A stretch of DNA of 64,000 bases from Actinoallomurus liliacearum. Its GTDB lineage: Bacteria > Actinomycetota > Actinomycetes > Streptosporangiales > Streptosporangiaceae. A program made the translations under genes and the position numbers. This document shows positions 48,306 through 55,547 of the stretch, piece after piece. The notes under the pieces are model-generated. The model did no database searches. It was not told the DNA's origin and saw only the letters and a program-made list of their open reading frames with translations. Within the stretch, counting starts at the first letter, position 1. Each line of letters opens with the position of its first letter. The stretch is taken from positions 1 through 64,000 of the forward strand of contig NZ_BAABHJ010000020.1 of assembly GCF_039542035.1 (NCBI RefSeq). The letters are read 5' to 3'.

Positions 48306-48842
48306 TTACCAAAGCGCTCGAACCAGGTCCTCTTGGAGATAGGTCAGCCAGTCATAGGCCGCGAACGGCGCGGTCCGAGGATCGTTCCAGTCGAGCCTGC
48401 GCGTCCGTTCGAGCGTCTCCTCGCTGATCCCCAGGCGGGTGCCCAGGGCCAGTCGCAGATCGTTGAGCGACCGCAGCCACACCTGGGCCTGCTCGTCGTC
48501 CAGGAGGATCTCGCCGCCGTCGCCGAGCGTGTCCAGCACGAGCTGGGCAGCCGCCCGCTTGCCGTCCCGCAGGCCGGCCTCGGTGTAGCGCCGGAACTCC
48601 GCCGCCGCGGCCCCGTTGTCCCGGTAGGCGTCCGGGAACAATCGGGCCAGCACCGGATCATCCGAGACGGTGGTGTTCTCCGAGAAGCTGAGGTTCGGCA
48701 GGCCGTCGTCGCGCGGGCCGGGTGCGGGCCCGCCGAGCAGGTCGAGAAGCTGGGTGACCAGCGCGTGGACGACGGAGGCCTCCTCCCGCGTCATTCGCAG
48801 CCGCACACCGCCGCCGTGGACGCGGGTGAACCAGGTGTTCAT
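48306..48842 (-). CDS. DUF2017 family protein
   Basis: A 178-residue, mostly helical protein of unknown function (VRLRMTREEASVVHALVTQLLDLLG, later DEQAQVWLRSLNDLRLALGTRLG and TAPFAAYDWLTYLQEDLVRAL). The family lies next to clpS in actinobacteria, as here (3 bp apart), and may be linked to proteolysis. I know of no defined role. Confidence 0.9.
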   Translation of the reverse strand: MNTWFTRVHGGGVRLRMTREEASVVHALVTQLLDLLGGPAPGPRDDGLPNLSFSENTTVSDDPVLARLFPDAYRDNGAAAAEFRRYTEAGLRDGKRAAAQLVLDTLGDGGEILLDDEQAQVWLRSLNDLRLALGTRLGISEETLERTRRLDWNDPRTAPFAAYDWLTYLQEDLVRALW

Positions 48843-48845
48843 GAC

Positions 48846-49136
48846 TCAGACATCCTGCCGGACCGTGGCCCACAAACCGTACGAATGCAGGATCTCGCAG
48901 TCGCGCTCCATCTCCTCCCGCGTGCCGCTGGACACGACGGCGCGGCCCTTGTGGTGCACGTCGAGCATCAGTTTCTCGGCCTTCATCTTGGAATAGCCGA
49001 ACACGCTCTGAAAGACGTATGTGACGTACGACATGAGATTGATGGGGTCGTTCCAGACGATCGACACCCACGGACGGTCCGAACGTACGTCTTCGGCGGC
49101 GTCCGGCCGATCCAGTTCGACGGGAGCCGTGCTCAC
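48846..49136 (-). CDS. clpS: ATP-dependent Clp protease adaptor ClpS
   Basis: A 96-residue N-end-rule adaptor that delivers substrates to ClpC/ClpA. The signature WVSIVWNDPINLMSYVTYVFQSVFGYS and the MLDVHHKGRAVV segment with the conserved HxxG are present. GTG 49136 behind GGAGG is preferred over an upstream frame. The first 25 residues are variable, as usual. Divergent from pncB. Confidence 0.95.
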   Translation of the reverse strand: MSTAPVELDRPDAAEDVRSDRPWVSIVWNDPINLMSYVTYVFQSVFGYSKMKAEKLMLDVHHKGRAVVSSGTREEMERDCEILHSYGLWATVRQDV

Positions 49137-49169
49137 CTCAGTGCCTCCTTCCAGGGTGCTGCGCGCACA

Positions 49170-49183
49170 TGGTGTACACACCA
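49170..49183. promoter_or_regulatory. Inverted repeat TGGTGT-AC-ACACCA before pncB
   Basis: A 6-bp inverted repeat with a 2-bp spacer lies in the clpS-pncB intergenic region, ending 5 bp before the pncB -10 element. It is well placed for an NAD-salvage repressor such as an NrtR-type protein, but the motif is not one I can match. Confidence 0.5.
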
Positions 49184-49188
49184 CACCG

Positions 49189-49194
49189 TAATCT
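49189..49194 (+). promoter_or_regulatory. -10 element of leaderless pncB
   Basis: TAATCT ends 7 bp before GTG 49202, with no ribosome-binding site in between, the pattern of a leaderless actinobacterial promoter. Confidence 0.65.
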
Positions 49195-49201
49195 GCCACT
49201 C

Positions 49202-50500
49202 GTGCATCATTCGACGGCGCTGCTGACCGACCGCTACGAACTCACCATGTTCCAGGGTGCCCTGACGGCGGGCACCGCGCAGCGCCGGGCGATCTTCGAG
49301 GTGTTCGCCCGGCACCTGCCGAACGGCCGCCGGTACGGCGTCGTCGCCGGGACGGGCCGGTTCCTCGACGCGCTCGAGTCGTTCCAGTTCGGCGGCCCCG
49401 AGCTGGAGTACCTCATCTCCCAGGGCATCGTCGACGAACCGACCGCCGCGTGGCTGGAGTCGTACCGGTTCGCCGGCAACGTCTGGGGCTACGCGGAGGG
49501 CGACTGCTACTTCCCCGGCTCGCCGATCCTCGTCGTGGAGGGCAGCTTCGCCGAGGCCGTGATCCTCGAAACCCTCGCGCTGTCGATCCTCAACCATGAC
49601 TGTGCGATCGCCTCCGCCGCCTCCCGGATGGTGCGCGCGGCCGGCGACCGTCCACTCATCGAGATGGGATCCCGGCGCACGCACGAGATGGCCGGCGTGG
49701 CCGCCGCCCGCGCAGCCTACCTCGCCGGCTTCCGTACAACGTCGAACTTGGAGGCAGGGCGCACGTACGGCGTGCCGACCGCCGGTACGAGCGCGCACGC
49801 CTTCACCCTGCTGCACGACAGCGAGCGCCACGCCTTCCAGTCCCAGCTCGACGCGCTCGGCGCGTCGACGACGCTGCTCGTCGACACCTACGACGTCGCC
49901 CGCGCCGTCGCGGTCGCGGTCGAACTGGCCGGCCCGGACCTCGGCGCCGTCCGGATCGACAGCGGCGACCTGGGCGAGATGGCGCGGGAGGTGCGCGAAC
50001 AGCTCGACGCGCTGGGCGCGCCGAAGACCCAGATCATCGTCACCGGCGATCTCGACGAGTACTCGATCGCCGCCCTCGCCGCCTCGCCCGTGAACGGGTA
50101 CGGCGTGGGAACGTCGCTGGTCACCGGCTCCGGCGCGCCGACCGCGTCGCTGGTCTACAAGCTGGTGGCCCGCGCCCAGTCCGACGACGGGCCGCTGCGG
50201 CCGGTCGCCAAGAACTCGGTCGGCAAGCCGAGCCGGGGCGGGCGCAAGTGGGCGGTCCGCCACCGCGACGAGAACGGCCGCGCGATCGCCGAGGTCGTCT
50301 CGCTGAACGAGCCGACCCCCGGCCCGTACGACCGCCCGCTGCTGCGGCCACTGGTCGTCGGCGGCGAGATCGTCGGCCGCGAGGACATCTCCGAGGCCCG
50401 AGACCGCCACGAACGCGCCCTGACGGAACTCCCCCCGTCGGCCTTCCAACTCTCCCGCGGCGACGTGGCAATCCCCACGGAATTCCTGAACGGCGCGTGA
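49202..50500 (+). CDS. pncB: Nicotinate phosphoribosyltransferase
   Basis: A 432-residue NAD-salvage enzyme making nicotinate mononucleotide from nicotinate, PRPP and ATP. It begins VHHSTALLTDRYELTMFQGAL, with the conserved TDxYELTM, and contains EMGSRRTHEMAGVAAARAAYLAGF and VRIDSGDLGEMAREVREQLD, which bind PRPP. GTG 49202 is chosen over ATG 49169 because a -10 element sits directly upstream of it. Together with pncA at 54230 it completes the Preiss-Handler entry from nicotinamide. Confidence 0.95.
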   Translation: MHHSTALLTDRYELTMFQGALTAGTAQRRAIFEVFARHLPNGRRYGVVAGTGRFLDALESFQFGGPELEYLISQGIVDEPTAAWLESYRFAGNVWGYAEGDCYFPGSPILVVEGSFAEAVILETLALSILNHDCAIASAASRMVRAAGDRPLIEMGSRRTHEMAGVAAARAAYLAGFRTTSNLEAGRTYGVPTAGTSAHAFTLLHDSERHAFQSQLDALGASTTLLVDTYDVARAVAVAVELAGPDLGAVRIDSGDLGEMAREVREQLDALGAPKTQIIVTGDLDEYSIAALAASPVNGYGVGTSLVTGSGAPTASLVYKLVARAQSDDGPLRPVAKNSVGKPSRGGRKWAVRHRDENGRAIAEVVSLNEPTPGPYDRPLLRPLVVGGEIVGREDISEARDRHERALTELPPSAFQLSRGDVAIPTEFLNGA

Positions 50501-50547
50501 CACCACCCTGAGGGCACGACACGAGCCGGAGCGGGCCGGAGGGCCGG

Positions 50548-50601
50548 CGCAGACGGCACAGGCGGCGCAGACGGCACAGGCGGCGTAGACGGCACAGACG
50601 G
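50548..50601. repeat. Three tandem 18-bp units
   Basis: GGCGCAGACGGCACAGGC occurs at 50548-50565 and 50566-50583, and a copy with two changes at 50584-50601. Because 18 is divisible by three it keeps frame, but no coding frame is credible here. Confidence 0.85.
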
Positions 50602-50980
50602 ACCCGGCTCTGCGGCGACCTCGCCACCGCTGCGGTCCCGTCGCCGCTGTGCTCTCATTGCCGCCGCTGCGGTCCCGTCGCCGCCGTTGTTGCCGAGTCG
50701 ATGACCGATTTGCCGGGCCTGCCACGTCACCACCGACGTCAAGGTGGCTGATCGACCCGGCCGGACGACTCCGCGGCTCGGACAGGGCCGGCTCCGATGA
50801 TCTGCTGACGCCACCGTGCGCCGCGGGGCCGCTCGGCGAAAGCCCGCTCCGCCGAGCGATTCGTCCCGATGGCGGGCCCGCTTAGAGTCGGCTTTGCCGA
50901 GCGTTCCGCCCGCCCCACACTGAGGTCCCAAGGAGACGAACCGCGTCGGGATCGCGGTCGTCCGAGGCTCAGGATGAGCT

Positions 50981-51027
50981 GATCACTGGCGGTCGCTGCT
51001 GTCTAGGCGCAGCGATCGCCTGTGATC
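50981..51027. terminator. 19-bp-arm hairpin downstream of the methyltransferase remnant
   Basis: Arms 50981-50999 (starting GATCACTGGCGG) and 51009-51027 pair with one mismatch and one G-T wobble around a 9-nt loop. It lies 17 bp beyond the methyltransferase remnant's stop on the minus strand and is probably its terminator. Confidence 0.8.
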
Positions 51028-51043
51028 TTCAAGGGCGACGCGC

Positions 51044-51525
51044 TCACGCGGCGGACACGGCCGTTCCCGGGCGGGGGCAGGGGCGGAAGCGGGACAGGTA
51101 GGCCAAGGTCGGGCCGTGGCGGGTCTCCAGGTGGAGGCCGGAGGCGTCGGCGAGGCGGTGCAGCCGGCCGAACGGGATCCAGTGCCGGTCGAAGAACTCC
51201 CCCACCACCAGCCGACCCGTGGGCGCCAGCACTCGCGCGGCCTCGCAGAGGACCCGGTCGGGTTCGGGGATCTCGCCCAGGGCGGTCACGAGGTAGACCG
51301 CGTCGAAGGTCCCCTCGCCGAACGGCAGGGTCCGGGCGTCCGCCTCGGTCGCGGTGATGTTCGCGATGCCGCGCTCCTCGGCGCGGTGGGTGACGTGGTC
51401 GAGCATCTCCGGCTGGATGTCGACCACGTCGAGCCGCCCAGCCGGGCCGAGCTGCGGCGCCACGTGCAGGGACTGCAGCCCGGTGCCGGGGCCGATCTCG
51501 AGGATCCGTTCCCCGGGGCGGGGGC
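51044..51525 (-). pseudogene. Methyltransferase, N-terminus lost
   Basis: A class I SAM methyltransferase whose frame can be followed from about 51525: RPGERILEIGPGTGLQSLHV (motif I), RLDVVDIQPEMLDHV, then AVYLVTALGEIPEPDRVL, LAPTGRLVVGEFFD and the end LSRFRPCP. The first initiation codon in this frame lies after motif I, so no complete enzyme can be made. It is joined out of frame to a truncated membrane-protein gene upstream. A deletion removed the start of this gene and the end of the other. Confidence 0.8.
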
Positions 51526-51924
51526 GCAGGCGATCGCCAGAGGCACCTCCGGAAAGACCGCCATCGCCACGGCCGTGGCCTGATCACGGCCCGGTGTGGC
51601 CGTGACCACGTCGAACCAGGCGTCCACGACCGGCAGCGGAGCGGTCGCGGCCGCCGCCAGGCAGCCGCGAGGGTCACGTCGCCCGAGCAGCACGCCTGTG
51701 ATGATCAGGCCGAGCGCCTCCAGACCGTCGAACCCCGCCCATGCCGTCGACCAGTGCGCGGCGACCGCCGTGGCCGGGAGCCCCAACGCGAGCACGAACA
51801 GCCACGGGACCAGTGCCAGTCCGGCGCCGATCAGGACGAGCGCCGGCCAACGCGGCCTGTCCCGCCGCCGGTCCGGACGGACCGGTCCGGAAGGCGGGGA
51901 GAGCGAGGGAATAGGGGTGGTCAC
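51524..51924 (-). pseudogene. Membrane protein, C-terminus lost by deletion
   Basis: GTG 51924 behind AAGGAG opens a frame with three to four membrane segments: WPALVLIGAGLALVPWLFVL, VAAHWSTAWAGFDGLEALGLIITGVLLG, DPRGCLAAAATAPLPVVDAWFDVVTAT and AVAMAVFPEVPLAIACA. After about 51525 it continues out of phase through the methyltransferase gene to a stop at 51286, giving nonsense. Probably only the final residues of the original protein are missing. The family is a small actinobacterial membrane protein of unknown function. Confidence 0.72.
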
Positions 51925-52331
51925 GGAGTTCGGTCTCCTTGTAGTGCCGTGCGCTCCCAGACGAGAGAAATCGCGACGGAGGCCGTGTGCGCCGCGATTC
52001 GAACGTAGAAGGACCGATGGGCACCTGGTGTCGTCCCGATCGTCGATCATGCGGCGGCTTCCTTTCGGCCGGGTGCGGTCGGCACGCCTGTTCAGGGCAG
52101 GACGGAACCCGCGACGGCGAAGATGAGGATCCGCCGCGCAAAGCGCGGTGCCGGTCGCGCTACGGGATCGGCGTGCGCAAGGGGTGAAACGGTGACGGTC
52201 GGCTGTCAATCTGTTCGTCGCCGCACGCCGGGAAACCGTTCCCTTCGCCCGTCGAGCGCGGGAGTCTCGCCCATCGCGGGCGACTTTGGTGGACTTCCCA
52301 CACTCAACGGCGGGCCGATTGCGGGGTGACC
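51925..52331. other. 407-bp non-coding interval
   Basis: Between the membrane-protein remnant and the CU044_5270-like gene, both on the minus strand. It should carry the promoter of the former. I see no credible coding frame, no repeat and no strong hairpin. GAATCGCGGCG-like and CGCGATTCGAACG segments near 51993 look tRNA-T-arm-like but no cloverleaf can be folded. Confidence 0.5.
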
Positions 52332-53375
52332 TTACCTGGGCAGGACGTCGGTCCAGCGGGTGGCGATCCGCGCGCCGCCGCCATCCGGGTACGTCATCTC
52401 TCCGCCGTCGATGGCCAGGAAGTTAGCCTCACGGACCTGCGCGGTCACCGGATCGACGACCATCGTGGGCGGGTCGTTGTGGGTCTCGCCCTTCGCCGCC
52501 CGGGCCTTGGTCCCTAGCTCCCGGTCCTTCGCCCACTCGGCCTCTTCCTTCCGTTCCGCGGCGGTCGAGGGGGACGGCTGGGGCGGCTCCGGCAGTTCGG
52601 GCGGCGTGAACTGCACCACCAGGCCGCCGTTCCGCCGGCCGGCGACCTTGACGTGCGGGTACGTCGCGAGGGCGCGGAAGGCGGCGGCGCGGACCTTCGG
52701 CGGGGCCGGGAACGTGCTGATCAACATGAGCAGCGATTCGAACACCTGCAGTTTCTGCTGCGGGCCGGTGAGGGGGCCCGCGCCGGTCCTCATGCCGCTG
52801 TGCGCCACGGAGTCGGCCAGCCAGGCCTTCAACCGGTCCTTGTCGGTCGGCAGCCGCTGGATCTGCTCGAAGCTCACGTAGTCGGTGCCCAGGTCGAACG
52901 GCCGATCCTTCGGCCGGTCCGGCATGACGCCCTCGTGGTACATCTTGCCCTCGGTCTTGCCGTCCCTCCGCCACATCTGGCCGTCGCGGCGGGTCCACTC
53001 CTCCGAGACGTCCGGCTTGGCGTTCGCGCTGTCCTTCTCCTCCAGCCGGACGTACCAGTAGGTGCCGGTCGTCGACGGCGCCTTCTCGGCGGTGGTGGCG
53101 GCGGTGAGGAGGACCTGCCGCGCGGACAGCGCGGCGGTGGGCGGTGGGCTGTTGGGCGTGGCGGTGCGCGTGGTGCCGGTCGAGGTGATGAGGACCGCAG
53201 TCGCGGTCGTGGCGGCGGTGAGGCCGAGACCGCCGGCCAGCCAGCCGATCCGGTGCTTGCGGGCGGGGCCGCCGCGCATCGTGTTCTGGAGCCGGTGGCG
53301 GCTCCGGTCGGCCGTCTCGTCGGTCGGCTCGATGGCCGCCAGCGCGGTGGCGAGCATGGTCAGTTCATCGTCCAT
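52332..53375 (-). CDS. CU044_5270-family membrane protein, sigma-factor partner
   Basis: A 347-residue protein with a cytosolic N-terminus (MDDELTMLATALAAIEPTDE), one transmembrane helix (IGWLAGGLGLTAATTATAVLI) and a large extracellular domain containing TYWYVRLEEKDSAN, FEQIQRLPTDKDRLKAWL, ALATYPHVKVAGRRNGGLVVQF and TMVVDPVTAQVREANFLAI. I recognise the layout of the CU044_5270 family that is co-encoded with ECF sigma factors. It overlaps the sigma gene by 11 bp and probably acts as its membrane-bound regulator. Confidence 0.85.
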   Translation of the reverse strand: MDDELTMLATALAAIEPTDETADRSRHRLQNTMRGGPARKHRIGWLAGGLGLTAATTATAVLITSTGTTRTATPNSPPPTAALSARQVLLTAATTAEKAPSTTGTYWYVRLEEKDSANAKPDVSEEWTRRDGQMWRRDGKTEGKMYHEGVMPDRPKDRPFDLGTDYVSFEQIQRLPTDKDRLKAWLADSVAHSGMRTGAGPLTGPQQKLQVFESLLMLISTFPAPPKVRAAAFRALATYPHVKVAGRRNGGLVVQFTPPELPEPPQPSPSTAAERKEEAEWAKDRELGTKARAAKGETHNDPPTMVVDPVTAQVREANFLAIDGGEMTYPDGGGARIATRWTDVLPR

Positions 53376-53925
53376 GGAATGCCTCCTTGAGCTTCTTGCG
53401 GGCGCGGCTGAGCCGGGAGCCGACCGTGCCGGCGGAGATGCCGAGCGCGTCGGCCACCTCGTCGTAGCTGAGCTGGCCGAGGGCGACGAGCAGGACGACG
53501 TCGCGCTCGCCCGGGGACAGTCGCGCCAGGGCCCTGACCAGCTGCGGCTTCATGTGGGCGGCGGCCACCGAGGCGACGACGCGGTTCTCGTGGCTGTCGG
53601 CGGTCGGCTCGATCCCGGCGCGGGCCACGGCCTTGTAGTGCCGTGCCTCTTTGCGCCGGTGCCGGGCTACCAGGTTCGTGGCGATGCCGAACAGCCACGG
53701 CCGCAGGGCGCCACGGCCGGGATCGAACCGCGCGCGGTCGCGGAACGCCACGCAGAACGTCTCCGCGGTGATGTCCTCGGCGGTCTGCGCGTCCAGCCGG
53801 CCCGCCGCGTACAGGTAGATGTCGCGGAAGTACCGGTCGTGGACGGCCGTGAAGAGTTCCGGGTCCCGGCGGAATCGGGCGGCGAGTTCGGCGTCGCTCG
53901 CCTGCTCGCCGACGTCGGCGGTCAT
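53365..53925 (-). CDS. ECF RNA polymerase sigma factor
   Basis: A 186-residue sigma-70 family factor: region 2 around FRRDPELFTAVHDRYFRDIYLYAAGRLDAQTAEDITAETF and region 4 around LARLSPGERDVVLLVALGQLSYDEVADALGISAGTVGSRLSRAR. It starts at ATG 53925, reached through two 68-bp repeat units each providing AAGGAGG and a coupled ATGA junction. It pairs with the CU044_5270-type membrane protein downstream. Confidence 0.93.
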   Translation of the reverse strand: MTADVGEQASDAELAARFRRDPELFTAVHDRYFRDIYLYAAGRLDAQTAEDITAETFCVAFRDRARFDPGRGALRPWLFGIATNLVARHRRKEARHYKAVARAGIEPTADSHENRVVASVAAAHMKPQLVRALARLSPGERDVVLLVALGQLSYDEVADALGISAGTVGSRLSRARKKLKEAFHGR

Positions 53926-54078
53926 GGGCCCTCCTTCGTCGGAGGGGCGACCCGCGGGGCTGCGCCGTTGATTCCCTCGCTCCGCTCGGTCATGGGCCCT
54001 CCTTCGTCGGAGGGGCGACTCGTAGGGCTGCGCCGTTGATTCCCTCGCTCCGCTCGGTCATGGCCCTGCCTCCGTCAT
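53922..54078 (-). CDS. Chain of three coupled mini-ORFs leading to the sigma gene
   Basis: Reading leftwards: MTEAGP-stop (54078-54058), then two 23-codon ORFs starting MTERSEGINGAA (54061-53990 and 53993-53922). Each stop TGA shares its bases with the following ATG as ATGA, and each ORF ends with a Shine-Dalgarno-like AAGGAGG (the first carries GGAGG). The chain should translate by termination-reinitiation into the ECF sigma gene and could tune its expression. The peptides themselves are unlikely to be functional proteins. Confidence 0.55.
53926..54061 (-). repeat. Two tandem 68-bp start-codon cassettes
   Basis: On the minus strand two adjacent units run 54061-53994 and 53993-53926. Each starts ATGACCGAGCGGAGCGAGGG, ends GACGAAGGAGGGCCC, and is followed at once by the ATG of the next unit or of the sigma gene. 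The two copies differ at only a few bases. Each encodes a 23-residue mini-ORF (MTERSEGINGAA..., ending PPTKEGP) whose TGA overlaps the next ATG. A preceding mini-ORF, MTEAGP at 54078-54058, is joined in the same way behind AGGAGG. Confidence 0.9.
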
Positions 54079-54229
54079 GCGGTGCCTCCTGGGTGAGGGA
54101 TCGTGGTCACCCATGCTTCGCCGCACGCCGAGATCGTCTTCCCGGGAAATCCTGGCGCTCGTCCGATGATGTTTCCGGTCCCGGCGGGGTAGCTTTTCCT
54201 GTGCTGGAGATCTGGCCGGGGAGGCTGCC

Positions 54230-54805
54230 GTGAGCACGGCGTTCATCATTGTTGATGTGCAGAACGACTTCTGCGAGGGCGGATCACTGCCCGTGACCGG
54301 TGGGGCCAACGTTGCGACGGCGATCTCCACCTACCTGCAGGACAACCGGCGGGCGTACGCGCACGTGGTGGCGACCCGGGACTTCCATCTGGATCCGGGC
54401 GACCACTTCTCGGAGAATCCCGACTTCGTCGACACCTGGCCGGCGCACTGCGTGATCGGCACACCGGGCGCCGACTTCCACCCGAACCTCGACCTCGCGC
54501 CGATCGAGGCGGTGTTCAGCAAGGGCGAGCACAAGGCCGCCTACAGCGGCTTCGAGGGCGCCACCGACGACGGCACGCCGCTGGGCGACTGGCTGCGCAA
54601 GCACGAGGTCGACTCGGTGGACATCGTGGGCATCGCCACCGACCACTGCGTCCGCGCGACCGCCCTGGACGCCGTACGGTCCGGGATCGCCACGAGGGTG
54701 CTGCTGGGCATGACGGCCGGGGTGGCCGGGGAGACCGTCGAGCGGGCGCTGGACGAGATGGGCGCGGCGGGCGTGGAGCTGTCCGGCCAGCCGCTCCTCC
54801 GCTGA
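54230..54805 (+). CDS. pncA: Nicotinamidase
   Basis: A 191-residue isochorismatase-fold enzyme hydrolysing nicotinamide to nicotinate. Catalytic triad: Asp in IIVDVQNDFCEGG, Lys in FSKGEHKAAYSGF and Cys in GIATDHCVRATALDA. Metal-site residues fit DFHLDPGDHFSE. GTG 54230 has GAGG 5 bp upstream, and TAGCTT at about 54190 may be the -10 element. With pncB (49202) it forms the nicotinamide salvage route. Confidence 0.96.
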   Translation: MSTAFIIVDVQNDFCEGGSLPVTGGANVATAISTYLQDNRRAYAHVVATRDFHLDPGDHFSENPDFVDTWPAHCVIGTPGADFHPNLDLAPIEAVFSKGEHKAAYSGFEGATDDGTPLGDWLRKHEVDSVDIVGIATDHCVRATALDAVRSGIATRVLLGMTAGVAGETVERALDEMGAAGVELSGQPLLR

Positions 54806-54844
54806 CGGCCTCCGGCCCGTACGCCGTGCTTCTGGATCACCCGA

Positions 54845-54850
54845 TACGTT
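54845..54850 (+). promoter_or_regulatory. -10 element of leaderless gntK
   Basis: TACGTT lies 7 bp before ATG 54858 without a ribosome-binding site, the spacing of a leaderless promoter. Confidence 0.5.
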
Positions 54851-54857
54851 GCCAGGT

Positions 54858-55373
54858 ATGCACCACCCGATAGTCCTCATCATGGGCGTCTCCGGCAGCG
54901 GAAAGACGACGATCGGCGCGATGCTGGCCGGTCGGCTCGGCTGGAAGTACGCCGAGGCCGACGACTTCCACCCGCCTGCGAACGTCGAGAAGATGCACGC
55001 CGGTGTGCCGCTGACGGACGAGGACCGCTGGCCGTGGCTGCGGGCCATCGGCGCGTGGATGCACGAACAGGACGCCCCGGCGGTGGTCACCTGTTCGGCG
55101 CTGAAGCGTAAGTACCGGGACGTGCTGCGGGAGAGCCGGCCGGACCTGCACCTGGTGTACCTGGACGGTTCCAAGGAGCTGATCGGCGGGCGGCTCGCCG
55201 CCCGGCACGGGCACTTCTTCCCCCGGCAGCTCCTGGACAGCCAGTTCGCCGACCTGGAGACACCGGCGCCGGACGAGAACGCGCTGATCGTCTCGATCGA
55301 CCAGTCGATCGAGACGATCGTCGAGGAGATCCACCGGCGGCTCGACCTCCCGCCCGGGCCCACCGGCCGGTAA
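54858..55373 (+). CDS. gntK: Gluconokinase
   Basis: A 171-residue P-loop kinase forming 6-phosphogluconate. The P-loop is IVLIMGVSGSGKTTIG, followed by AEADDFHPPANVEKM (gluconate contact), PLTDEDRWPWL and VVTCSALKRKYRDVLR. Length is standard. ATG 54858 is chosen for the -10 spacing; a TTG three codons upstream is the alternative. Confidence 0.95.
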   Translation: MHHPIVLIMGVSGSGKTTIGAMLAGRLGWKYAEADDFHPPANVEKMHAGVPLTDEDRWPWLRAIGAWMHEQDAPAVVTCSALKRKYRDVLRESRPDLHLVYLDGSKELIGGRLAARHGHFFPRQLLDSQFADLETPAPDENALIVSIDQSIETIVEEIHRRLDLPPGPTGR

Positions 55374-55547
55374 TACGGCATGATCGCCGGGGCGGCGCGG
55401 CCCCGGCCGCGTCCGCCTCGGAGGTCAGCGTGAGCGTCCGCGCCGCGGTCGCCTCCGCACCCGCTCCTCCCTCGCCGACCACGTATCGCCGCCTGCCCTA
55501 TCGGGGCGCGCCGCCGGCCTCGCGGTCGCTCGTCGGCGCGCCGCGGG

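Larger units (their letters stand above)
50501..51043. other. Repeat-bearing intergenic region after pncB
   Basis: About 540 bp without a credible gene. It holds an 18-bp tandem repeat (50548-50601), two copies of CGCTGCGGTCCCGTCGCCGC (near 50628 and 50659) and a large hairpin at 50981-51027. A plus-strand frame starting at 50649 (78 codons) lacks codon bias and homology-like content. AAGGAGACG at 50930 resembles a ribosome-binding site but no start follows. Confidence 0.55.

Noticed and set aside
50649..50885. 78-codon plus-strand ORF in the repeat-bearing interval after pncB
   Set aside because: No ribosome-binding site, poor codon bias, Arg-rich composition from G/C-rich DNA.
51985..52020. 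tRNA fragment suggested by GATTCGAACG
   Set aside because: No acceptor, D or anticodon arm can be paired around it.
53926..54061. Insertion-sequence ends or MITE with terminal inverted repeats
   Set aside because: The units have no inverted repeats at their ends and no flanking target duplication; they are direct repeats tied to start codons.
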